In this document: positions 27,801-39,800 of the stretch, in pieces | Layout: each line of letters starts with the position of its first letter | Position numbering within the stretch: position 1 is the first letter of the stretch | Notes under the pieces: model-generated | What the model was told of the DNA's origin: nothing | What the model saw: the letters and a program-made list of their open reading frames with translations, nothing else | Database searches by the model: none | Made by a program: the position numbers and the translations under genes | From: Cyanoderma ruficeps | Lineage: Eukaryota; Chordata; Aves; Passeriformes; Timaliidae | Assembly: GCA_008694505.1 (NCBI GenBank) | Contig: VZDJ01000623.1 | Coordinates: 3,096,442-3,160,441, forward strand | Direction of reading: 5' to 3' | DNA: 64,000 bases

Positions 27801-30800
27801 TGCCAACTCGTTGATAGATTCTTCCAGTGCTGTCATTCAGTAATCTTCTCATCCCTGTAATTTGTTTTTTAATTTCCCGGCTTTCATCTCCTAATGAAAA
27901 CAGAGCCACAGTTATCACTGTAAATTAGCAAAAACAGTAATGGGTAGCAATTAGTGGTTTTAGATGCCAATAAGAGTTGGAGCACATAAATAAATAAATA
28001 ACACCAAGAAAAGAAAAGGGATGGTTGAGTGGTCGTTGGGATGTACCAGACTATGATTTCACACAGCCATGGCCGACAGCTCTCGTGCCTGAAAGACCTG
28101 CTGAACTTGGCTTTCTTGACGCTGTTTCTAAGGCTTTGATGAGTAAGATTATTTTTTGCCAGAAGGAAATAATAATAGCTACAGCAGTTTCATATAAACT
28201 GTCCTTTTAGGAGACTGATCCTATTCAGGCATTGACATCAGTGGGTATTCTCCCTGAGTAAAGCCTAAAGGATCAGACCCTTCATGTATCAGTTTGCTGT
28301 ATGCTGAAGGATAGATCCTACAAAAAAGAAAAATAAAGCAGAGAAAGTACCACACCACACACATGCAGAACATCATTGCATCTATTGATTTTAATGAACG
28401 AAATCAGGTCCTTATTCCACAGAATTTAGTAATATTGGATAATACAGGAATAAATTAAACAGTAGCTAATAATGTGTGTAACTGCAGATAGCTGAATCGC
28501 TGGATGTCTTAAAAATGTAGATTCTAAAAAGAAAATGAAAATATATACAAGAAAAATGTGGCTGTTCCAAATAAATTCAGGGCATTTAAATAATAAAAGT
28601 TACATACTTAATACTCCTGGCACCGTTTAAGTATTAATTTTACATATGAAACTGCTGATTGCACAATGAATGGATGTGTTTTGGGCAGATAGTAGCTATT
28701 TTGCTCTTTATAGCATACATTACATTTCATGAGTAATAGGGAAGTGTTCATTGCCCTTTCTGAAGAAAGAAGCTTCTGGTTTTCTTACTGGTAATAGAAA
28801 AATCAAATATCCTAAGCAAATGTCATAAGTAAGATCTAGAAACTGATGAATCAACCTTCCTTTATAGAATACTTAATACAATAATGCCTGGTATCCTCTA
28901 TTCAATTTATATTTGTGCTTCCCAAAATAAACCTATTTTTGGCAAAGCAACTGTACAAAGGAAACTTCAAAAGCAAAAAACAAAACTACTCTCCAAAAAT
29001 CCAAGATGCAAGGTGTGCCGTCTCTGGTTCAACAAGGTACTTGAAAGTGTGCTAAACGCCAGGCATGTGAACAATTTTATCAACTCAATGGCACTATTCA
29101 GCTGCCTACCAGACAGCTAAAAGAGCAGTAAACCCCTCCCCAACACAGGCCAAGCTCAGCGTGGTCGGGACTGCTGCAAGCCCGATGTACCCAGGGACGC
29201 CCAACAACCAAAAGAGGGAGGTTTTGTTCTGGGAGGAGAATAAGCAGAAGGGGAGAGGAGCTGAACTATGTGCTCCAGCCTCTGCTGGATCCCAGCATCT
29301 CCTGCTTGACCTGGCACACCGGTTCCCTGGGCTGCTGCCAGCTGGCTCCAGCCCGCCCCGATCCAGCGAGGAGAGTGGGCGGTTCACAAGAAAGCTTCGA
29401 GTCCAAACTTAGAAAAATATTTGCCAACCCCGACAGCAACACTCCAGCACCATTTCCACTCCAGCTAAAGCAGTGAGAAAAACCCTCTGCAAGGAAGTTC
29501 TGCACTGTATTTATTTATTTTGCTAGTTTGCCTGCAGATTTATGTGTGCGAGTGTGATTTAATTAACAGTAACAGCACCAATTCCTTTAAAATGACACTT
29601 TTTGGCCCCAACCCAACCAGGGGTTGATTGTTTGCAGTTCCCAACCTTGAAATGCTGCAAAGTAGCACCGGACTCCAATTACTGAGATACTACATGGCTG
29701 TACCTGCCCATATCCCAGCTCCAAATGCTCCCACCACAACACAGCCTGGAGCAATCTGTTCCTGTCTTACCCTGGGAGTTTTAAGTTGGCAATTTGGATT
29801 TGTACTCAATGGCAAAATGTATGTGAGTATCAAAACAGCTTCCCACCCACCTCCTCCTGGCAGGGTGCAGGGACTGCGCTACGTGTCTGGTCGGGTGACA
29901 TGTTGTTAGAAAGATTAAATTTCCATTACCCAATTACATAAAATATTAATGTTAATTGAGCTTATTCAGCCTTGATTCTGTTCCCTTGTTCCTTTATATA
30001 GAAGTCTTCCTATACAGTGACATGAGCATACTTAACTCCAGATAGAAAAAACCCACTACATTTATGTTAGAATAAACCCTGAACTTGCATTCTACATGAA
30101 CTTATCTTTTTGTTTAGGTCGATCCTTACTTAAACAGGGAGATTCACGCTTTGTAAACTCACCGGTTGGGATTTGGGTTTGGGGATTTTTTTCAGGGATT
30201 TTTCTGTTTGTTTTATTTTTAAAATATGTCTTCCCTTTTGCAAGAAAGGGCATTAAAAACCTACAGGCTATAAGCCTGACTTAGTCTTCAGTGCAAGTTT
30301 ACACCCCTCCACTCCCAATTGTGCCTTTTTCCAGCTTTTAGTCTGTACTTGACCAGCAACAGCAGCATCCTCCCCACAGGAGTGGAGAGCAGATGATGTT
30401 ACACCATCTGAATCTGCAGATGGATACACCACCAGTAACAGATTTAACTTCTTGCTCCCTGTTTATCTCATTTGGCTATTAGCTCTAGAGCCCAAGGACA
30501 GCATTTTGTTTTTAGTTATTCCACGGCTGATACTTTTCACAGATTATAACCATGTAATTTAAAAATGAAAAAAAAAAGTAGATGGGGCACAGAGAAAACA
30601 CAACTCTAATTAGTATGTCCTATGGAAGAGCCAGCCTTCTTTTAAATGCTAAATAGAATAATAAAGCACTGGAAAAAAAAATTAAGACATAGAAATCTGC
30701 ATTATCTATCTGTACAAAGCTTTCCAAGATAGATGCTGAGGCCTGAGAAGAGCAGTGCATACTTCAGCCTCTCTCTGTACACATACCAGAGCTCCACACC

Positions 30801-33800
30801 ATTTCCAAGGAGATGGGGATGCCTCCAAAGGCTGCCCACAGGATTTGCCATTTGGATACCCCATGTAAATCCCTGGGTTTTATCTGAAACCATTGAAGTT
30901 ACTTGCAAAACACTAAGACACTTACAAAATGCTACTCAAAATAGAACCATGGCAAGTTAGAGCCCTGCTTAGGAACTTGTATATAGAGATGTCAATTGTC
31001 ATAACAAAAACATACAAACAATTTTTAATAACTGCTGTTATAGTTGTTTCCATGATGGCCCCTTACAAGCAACCTATTTTTTTCCTACATGACCCGACTG
31101 TAATCTTATAAAACAAAACAAAAAAAAAGCACAAAACAAAGGCCTTTAATAAATGCTACACAATCATAAAAAGTAATTTCCTCAAAATTCCTTTCAATCT
31201 ACTTCCTTACTGAAAGTGTACAACATAAAAACTTCCTGCTTTGAAAGCTGCAAGAATGGTTAAAACTATTAAGGAACAAATGTAAACCAGAACTGTTCCA
31301 GGGTGCAGTAGCATCCACCTGCTAAGTGCGCAGCTGTCTGAAGCAATAGGCCAGGCCTGTAAACAACTCCAGTTAACAACATAATTATGATAATTCATTT
31401 ATCACAGTCTTTGCTCCTATATGCCTGTTCATCTTTTCACTATTATGTTCATTAAACTTAATATATCACATTGCCTACAAACATGTTGTTACACTTTACC
31501 TGAACAGTTTATCCAATATTATCACAGCACTGCAAACAATTATAAAATTGTATGCAGTCATATTGATATGTTCAAAAATTAATTTTATCCAAGTATCAGA
31601 GAAGTGGTAACCATGTCTGTATTTATGTGTGTATTTTAAAGTGCATAAATGGGTGAACAGAATTAAAGTTGGACGTAGTCTGTATTTGACACTTCCTTCC
31701 TTCAACTCACAAAACCAAATAACCATCATATTGTCTTTGTCCAGTATTTTGCAATTACTTTCTCTATTTCTAACATTTATGTTTCTCATATGTTTTGCGA
31801 AATATTCATGACTTGACTTTTAAAATACAGTTTTTCTATTAATTATAGCTTATTTTCATGTTTTTTGGACAGACAAGACACCTATGGAACTTCTTTCTTT
31901 CTTGACCATACAAATAGGGCTTTTTCCTGGATCAGGCTGCTTACTGAAGTTACTTTTATCTCAGATTTCCACCTTTGTGTCCAACTAGGCTGAAATTGGT
32001 AGAGCTGTTGCGAGGGTAGGAGTGGCAGTGACAGACAAGCACATGTGAGCTGACAACATGAGCCTGGTTTGTATGGAAACAAGGCTTCAGAGGTGAGAAA
32101 AAGTAGAAGTTGAAGCATATGGCGTGAAAACTCGACAACAAAAAAAATAAATAAGTGCAAAGGGTTATATAATTAAGCATATTAAACTGCAATTTATTAG
32201 ATGCCACTTGAATGCTGCCCTCTCTGGAAGGGGGCCAGCAAACCTCGCCTGCTGTGTTTGAAGACTGTAAGGGCTGATTCAGAGCAGCTCAAGGAATCGG
32301 GAAACGTGCACACAGCCTCCACTGCTCTGCCAGGCTAAACTCACCAAAACACCTTCTGGAATGCTACACGGTGTTCAGGTATTTCCTTCAGACACAGTTA
32401 TCCTAGAAGGAAGCTCAGCATCCCTTTTCAGCAAGAACTATACCCACATCAAATCAAAATTTTCAAAAATCAAGGGGTTTTTTTGCCATCTTGTACCACA
32501 AGTCATCCTGAAACAGAAAGTTGCAGAGGTCAGCGTGAGGAAAACAGAGGATCCATGGGCATGATTCCTTATCAGAGCAAAGGTCTCCTATATCACGTGG
32601 AATCTTACTATGACTTCTCTGTGCATAACTGGAATCGGGCATCCGTGGAACTAAACTGATGGGGTAAGCACACATCTCCTAAAAAAGCAATCCCAGGTCT
32701 TTGTCAGCAGTAAGACTCTACATTGAAGAAAGAACACAGGCAACAACACCCTTTGTCAATTAAAAACCTAAACCCCAAGTCAATGGGGAGGGCAGTGGTC
32801 ATGAACGGTGTCAGAGGGCCACACAAGCAACATGAGTTACGAGCTGAAGTCTGCTAAACTAACAGACATTACTTTTTTATACTGGGGGGACACTGAAGCT
32901 GTCTAAGGTGTGGCATCTTAGCAATGCTCTAAAACATCACCTCAAAGCACTTTCCTATGTTCATGCCACCACACAAAGCAGTAGGATTAGATATGCAGGA
33001 AAACTGGATCACCTTCAAATCAGACCTCTTACTCCCAAAGCAAGCACAGAAACACATGGTTTAATTACCCTGCCTATCGTGAGACAAACAAAGTTATTAA
33101 GCCCCACAAACATTAACGTAAGCAAAGAAATTTGCAGAATCAAACCCAGGATTAGACCCTGAGACCATTCAGGATTTGGGCGTTATTTCCCTGGAAACTG
33201 GGTCATACCAGGTGGCCCAGCCACCACTCCCACCACAACCAAAACAAGTCTTTGGAAGAGCCTGGTGAAACAGTTTCAAAACACCCAACGGGAGAAGCTA
33301 CAGAAGCCCAAGATACACTTTCATGCCACACTGTGCCAGCTTAATCACTCGGGAAAGGACAAGTGAGCAGCTGTTCAATAAAACTATATATTAATGGGGT
33401 CATATAATTAAAAAAAGTAATAATATATATGCAACAACTTCCCCCAGTTCTTGGAAATATCCCAGGCCAAGATCATGCTTTAGCCCCAAAGGGAAATACT
33501 TTACAAAGTTAGATCATTAGAGAACACAGATACATAAAATAAACTTTTACGCAGTCTTAATTACAGAAGCCACTACTGCGATGACCAGACTTGGGATATA
33601 ATCCTATTAACAGTAACACAAGTCTGTGAAGTTACTTGTTAAGTCAACTTTTTCTCTGTGAATAAATTGCAAAGGATATTATTTCTGGGACAGAATAAAT
33701 TCTTGAAATTAGTGAGTAACTTATGCATTGCTCTCCTGCTCCAAGAACACGTTATTTATTTTTACCATGACACAGCGAAGTTATTAATCTGCTGCCTTCC

Positions 33801-36800
33801 ATTTCAACAAAGCCAAATGCTGTAAAATGCACAGACACCTGCATTACAGTACATTTCAGTTCCACTTTATATCAGTCATAAACATCTCTGTTTTGGACAT
33901 CTCTTCAAAACAAATGCTCCACGCACACTGTGCGTAGCATGCAATTTTATGAAACTATAAAAGTTCTTCACTGTTAATTACACAGACAAATGTCTCATCA
34001 CACATTTGATTACCAGGATAATATAATTAGTTTTCTGCATTAACCTTTCAAACATAGAGCCTGAATTTCAAGTTGAAAGCATTGTAAAAACACTCAGTCT
34101 GGAAGTATACTATATTTCCATGTTTTTGTGATGGTAATAAAATATTAAGACTGAAAAAAACCCCAATATGGTGTATGCAAAAGATTTTTATTTAATAGAC
34201 AGTGCAAGTTTAATCATCACTGTCCACAAGACACAGGAGTACATAGTCCCTTTAAGGGCTTGTAATACCAAGTCTGGACTAGCAGCCCTGTGACTTTACT
34301 GGAAAAGCTGAAGTCAGGTGTGTTTTAAATCTCACCCATGTTTGAGGTTTAAGCATTGCACTCTGGGCTACCTCCTCCTTCTCAGGCTGAGCAGTCTCTC
34401 CTGGTACCAGATAACTAAAGCCCTTTCTTCAAAACAAAAGACATGCTAGTTCTCATCCACAAAATAGAGTAGTTATATTCCACATTCCCCTGTAATTTTG
34501 TAGACTGTGGTTAGCATGTCCTATATCTAGAAAGATGTGACTTCTTGTTCATCATCTTATCAGAACAAAGGACTGGGGGAGAGGACAAGCCACCACATCT
34601 CTGACTCCCAACACTGCACTACATGAGAAAACTTCCCAAGCTCTGTTCAGACAGCAGTTGGGACTCTACACCATCGCAACCATCAGAGGTGACGTCCAGC
34701 ACCGTGTTCCTCTAATTGCACTGAATCTTCCTCCAGTTTACAGCCTACATTTACACAAAGCTGTGTTTTGCCCACCTGTGCCGGTGCAAAAAAGACCATC
34801 TAGGTTCTTCAGGTCTTTCTTGACATTTCATCCTTAATTTGTCTGTACATTACACAAACTGCATTCTTCTGATTTACTCATTTACCCCTAGCACTCCCCT
34901 CTTCTCAACAGCAGTTTTGAGTTAACCATGCTCAACTGCGCAAAGGCATTTCCACATCCTATTCCTGCTAAAGCTTCACTGGTTTATAGACTGCCACATT
35001 TTACCTTACCTAAAGGTAATTGTTTCAATGCTGTATCACAGCATCCATTCAATCCAAAAGGCTGCAACACACTGAGGTTTCAACTGCTGATCCCACGGAT
35101 CACTTAAACAGGAGAACAAACTTGACTCTAAATCAACAAGTTAGAATAAACATCCTTCTGAGATAAATTTTGGCATAAAGCAGTGAAATCAAGTGAAGCA
35201 GTGATTATATCCTGACTATACCTGATAAGAAAGATCCTTGATAGGATTCACATTCTTAAAGGTTAAATTCTGACTGACTCTTGAAATAGGTGAACTTGAG
35301 GCACTTAAATGCCAGAGCACCTTCACTCACAATGAAAAGCTGGACATACTAAAAAAGAAAAACCCAAACAAACCTAAGGACAACACAACCAAGCCAAAAT
35401 CAAGATCGCTTGGTCTGACTCACAGCACAAATGTCAAAGCACAGACTTCTGCACATTCTTAGAGCACCCTGGCTGATGCCTAATTCTTGCTGAAGCTTTA
35501 TCATGACTTAGAGTTGGAAGAAAAAGAATTTCAAGTAAACCTCTGGTGGAGCTCACTCCATCAGGTTTATCAGAGTTCACCAAAGTGCTTACAGAACACA
35601 AAATCCAAACACAAAGCACAGCAGCTGCCTTTGCTTCTCCCTGGAAATGGGTGTAGGGAAGAAATACTTGGTCAAAATCCTAATGGGTCAAGCTCAGAAG
35701 GGAATTCAAGGCAGCTCCAACCCTGTTTTAACACATCCTCCTATTCTCTCCCATTTGCTGCTGACCTGCAGAAGAGGATGTGGCACTATGAATTTAGGTG
35801 ACAAAGGCATTTTGCATGCACATTAATTCAGGCGCTGATTCCCACATCCCAATGCTTCTTGCCAGCTCCAAGGGGCAACACACAGACTACAAAAACCTTA
35901 AATCACCCTACAAAAGTGTTTAGGCTCCTGGTGCTGGAAAGGAGATGCAGACATCCCCAAATTTCTTGCTGCAAAGGCATCTTCTTCCTCCAAAGCCTGA
36001 ACAAAGTGTTCACAAGCTTGCTTTATACAGCTCAAAAAACTGGCCCCTCCTTCTTTGAATTTAGCCTGCCAAATCTTTGCCAAGAGGGGTTTTATCCAGG
36101 TGAAGTCCTGGATGCAACTAGAAGGAGATACAAGCAGGAAAAGAAGAAGCACTCTGCAGCTGAGGAGTTATACAGGATAAATAGCACACAAGAAAGGTAA
36201 AGGTTCACTGATAGCCAGTCACTGATATGCTGTAATACATATCATGCTGCAGACTCCATATTACTTCTCTATTTTCTTTACACATTTTTAACTGTTGATT
36301 TAATTTAATTTTGCCATGGCAGGATTAGCAGGCAAGCTCCAGAGGTGAAAGGACATTACATTAAGACAGCACATTAATCCTCTATCCCACCCAAGGCAGA
36401 AGCAAAACCAAACAAATAGCAGCTTCCTGGAAATTGAATTTCTGTTATCCAGATGTCAAAGATGTAATACCCCAATTACACAAACTATTGCCAGTGAAGC
36501 ATGCCAGGGAATATGCAATGTAAATGGGGTGAGCACAGAGCTGCAAAACTGCAGAGTCAGCATCTGGCTCTCTGAGTGAGTGATAATTAGCACTGTGTGT
36601 AGACACTAATAAACATTTATGTCTGAAATTACAACTTTTAGCAGCGTTAATAAAGGATATATTGGCAATTCATAGAATAAAAGGGTCTTGAAAAGAACGT
36701 CATATTAAACAATGGCAGGCGCTTTCTGTGCTTGCACAGAGGTTTTTCCTCCCTAATTGCAAATGGCCACGCAATGTTGCTCGAAAATTAATCAACGCAA

Positions 36801-39800
36801 GCACATACCTAAAAAAACTGGTTGTGTTTCTTTGGTCTCCCCATTAACATCATTGCTGTAGTCAGAGATCTTATACATCTCATGATGGTAATCTGGAATG
36901 AAAAACGATAAAAAAAATTAGAACTCAAGTGATCTGGAAAAAATGAACACCGAACACATTGCTACAGTTTTACTACACAATTTATCAATATATCTGTAGT
37001 TTATTTCATGTACATCAAATTAACCACAGAAAATGTGCTCTGTATCAGCACCTCCTAAAAAACCTTTGCTCACACTGGAGAGACTCAGCTCAAATATTTC
37101 ACAGATTTTAGGGAATAGCTATGCCTGCCCTAAATTACTGTGTTCATTTTCACAGCAAATTATCCCACCAGATGCCAATTATCTGGCTTCTTACTTTACA
37201 GAAGGAAAGCAGATTTATAATGAAAACTTTAGCTTCCCAGAGACCAAGGCAAACTTTCAAACTTCACCTCAGTAAGGAATCAGCAATGTACATTAGGGTT
37301 GTATTGCTCAGCTGTCCTGACTCATATTGATGTCACTGGCCTCCCAATTCTGAAGAAGGGAGGATCAGGGACACCTTGGGATACTCACCTATAGAAATTA
37401 ATGCCTGCAAGGACCTGAAGAATTAGCACTGGCATCTCATTTACAGAGATGTTACAAGATATTTAAAAAAAAAATCACCACTGAGTTTCTATTTTAAATA
37501 AAAGACTATTTTGCTGTGAAGGTCTCTGTTGTAACCCCAGGCAGGTGTTCACTAAAACCAGAGCTTTGTTTACATGTGTGCACAGAGGGAATAGTAAGTC
37601 CAAGGAAAAAAGAAGTGTCTAAAGGCAGCTCTCCTGGATGCTATTTCTGACTCTGTTCCTGGCACACACTCTGTCCTTCGGCAAATCGCTCAAGACTGAA
37701 CAATATATTCAGTGTCTTGAAAGAGCCACCTCCCCACCTCGCTCCTTCAATGTCCTCCCAGTTCCCAACACTCAGCAACTCCCTCCATAAACTGGTTTTA
37801 TGTTTACTTGCCTCACAAAAAGCGAGGCAGAGATTAACTCAGTGAAGGGACTTTGGGGGATTCACTTAAAAGGTGTAACACAAGAGGAGGCCGGCATAAG
37901 CAGCTCCTTCTCCCACAAGCAGCACACCTGCACCTCTGCCCAAACAGCCACAGGATTGGAAAAGTCTCCTGGAAGTCGCTTCTTTTGTTATGTGCTGTTT
38001 GTTTGTACAGCACGACTGTCTCGAAGGCACAAGAGGAGGAACAACCCAGTATGTAAACTAACACTGAGCCTAACACTGCAATGCAATAGAATGAGAAGAG
38101 CCTGGAGAGAAATGAGGGGAAAACAAACAAGCACACCACAGAACTGGAGAGGTCAGCAGTGAGGTGCTACACAAAGAGTTCCTCTCCTTCCCAAGCACAC
38201 CCAGCCAGCAAAATGGGTAAAGGTGAAGTCTGAGATATGACATTGAGGAAGTAAATTAATTTCATTAGACTAAACTTGCAGGATTTATGCTGCCTTCCAT
38301 GATCATTAGCTGTCCTGTTGAGCAGAGGGTGTGATGAAATGGCTTGGTGGGCACCTGATGGCACCTTCATCCTCTCAAGGACATTCCAAGATCTGTGGGA
38401 GCAAGTATGTGGAAACCAGGACTTAAATCACTTCTGGAGTCATGGTCCTTAGATATACAGATTATGCATGGTTTCTTCTCTAGCATGTCCCTGTACATCC
38501 AGCTGGTCACAATATTCTTCTGGCCTGCAGCTACGGCCTTAAAGTCACCAGATTTCACCCCAGAAGCAGCTGTGTTTCAGCACAGGAATGGATTTTCTCT
38601 TGTTTTGGTCATTATTGATCATTGTGATAAGGTGTTCTGAAGTTATTTTTGGGACAGAATACCTATTGTATGGGCACACATCAATAGCACATGGTGTGTT
38701 ACCACCCAGCTCATACAGCATAACAGCATAGCCTTTTCTCTGGTTTCCTTCTTCTGCCTTGGATGTCACAGTCCAAGCACTGGAAAACCATATCAATTTC
38801 ACAACAGTAAACACTAAACTGTGACATTACAGAATAACTCCTGCAAGAGGCAAAGGCCAATTACAAGAGACAACTATTTGTACGTAATTATCTTTCTAAT
38901 CAACTGTGATAGAAAAGAGTATGAGAGTGCAGACTCACATACAAAACATGACTTTTATCTCCTCTATTCTCAAAGTACAAAGACAATTTTCTCTCTAGGA
39001 TGTGCTTTTAGTGTAGTTTTCTATTTGACTTTCTACATCCACAGAGAGACCCCAAATAAAATATTATTAATAATGTACCATCATAACTAGATTTACCGAT
39101 TGAAATGAGGCTAAATAGATTGTCTCATGCACTGGGGCATGTCTAAACCTGTAAGAAGCGGCAACTGAGACTGGCAAAATAGTCACCTATTTCTGGCACA
39201 CTCTTTTTACAGGTCCATTAGGACAGAAAGAAACAAAGCAAAATTTCAGTTTTGTTTTTCCACCTTTTGATTTCACCACCTCCATGCTCCAGCCCACTCG
39301 TGCACTAACTCTGCCTCAAAGTTGGGAGAGTGTTCAGTACCAAACCCCTACAAACCAAACCTGTTCTCTGTAAAAATTACACCTTTGATAGGTTTGCTAA
39401 TGGATACAGACCTCCAATGCATTTCAGACACGTCTGGCAGGTCCCTGCCCCTCTAGTTTTAAAAATGGACCATGTGTGACGCCCCAGACCCCCCAATCAC
39501 AACACAGTAGTCATTATTTACTATTCCCACCAAGTGAGTTTATTTTCATCTTTGAATTTCTTCATGTCAAATGTAATCTTGCAAAGCACTCCCCAGACAG
39601 CAAGTCTTGACACTGGTGCATGTGTCCCCCTTTTCACCAGTGTGACATTACACCCAAGCAGTCACCTGCCTTGAACTTGGCATGCAGGACACACACAACG
39701 TTTCATGGAGATATTCCCGTCCAATACTTGGGAACACAAAAGGAGAAACGATCTCGACTCAAATCCATCAGGGCAAAAACATCTCATCGGCCGGAGAAGG

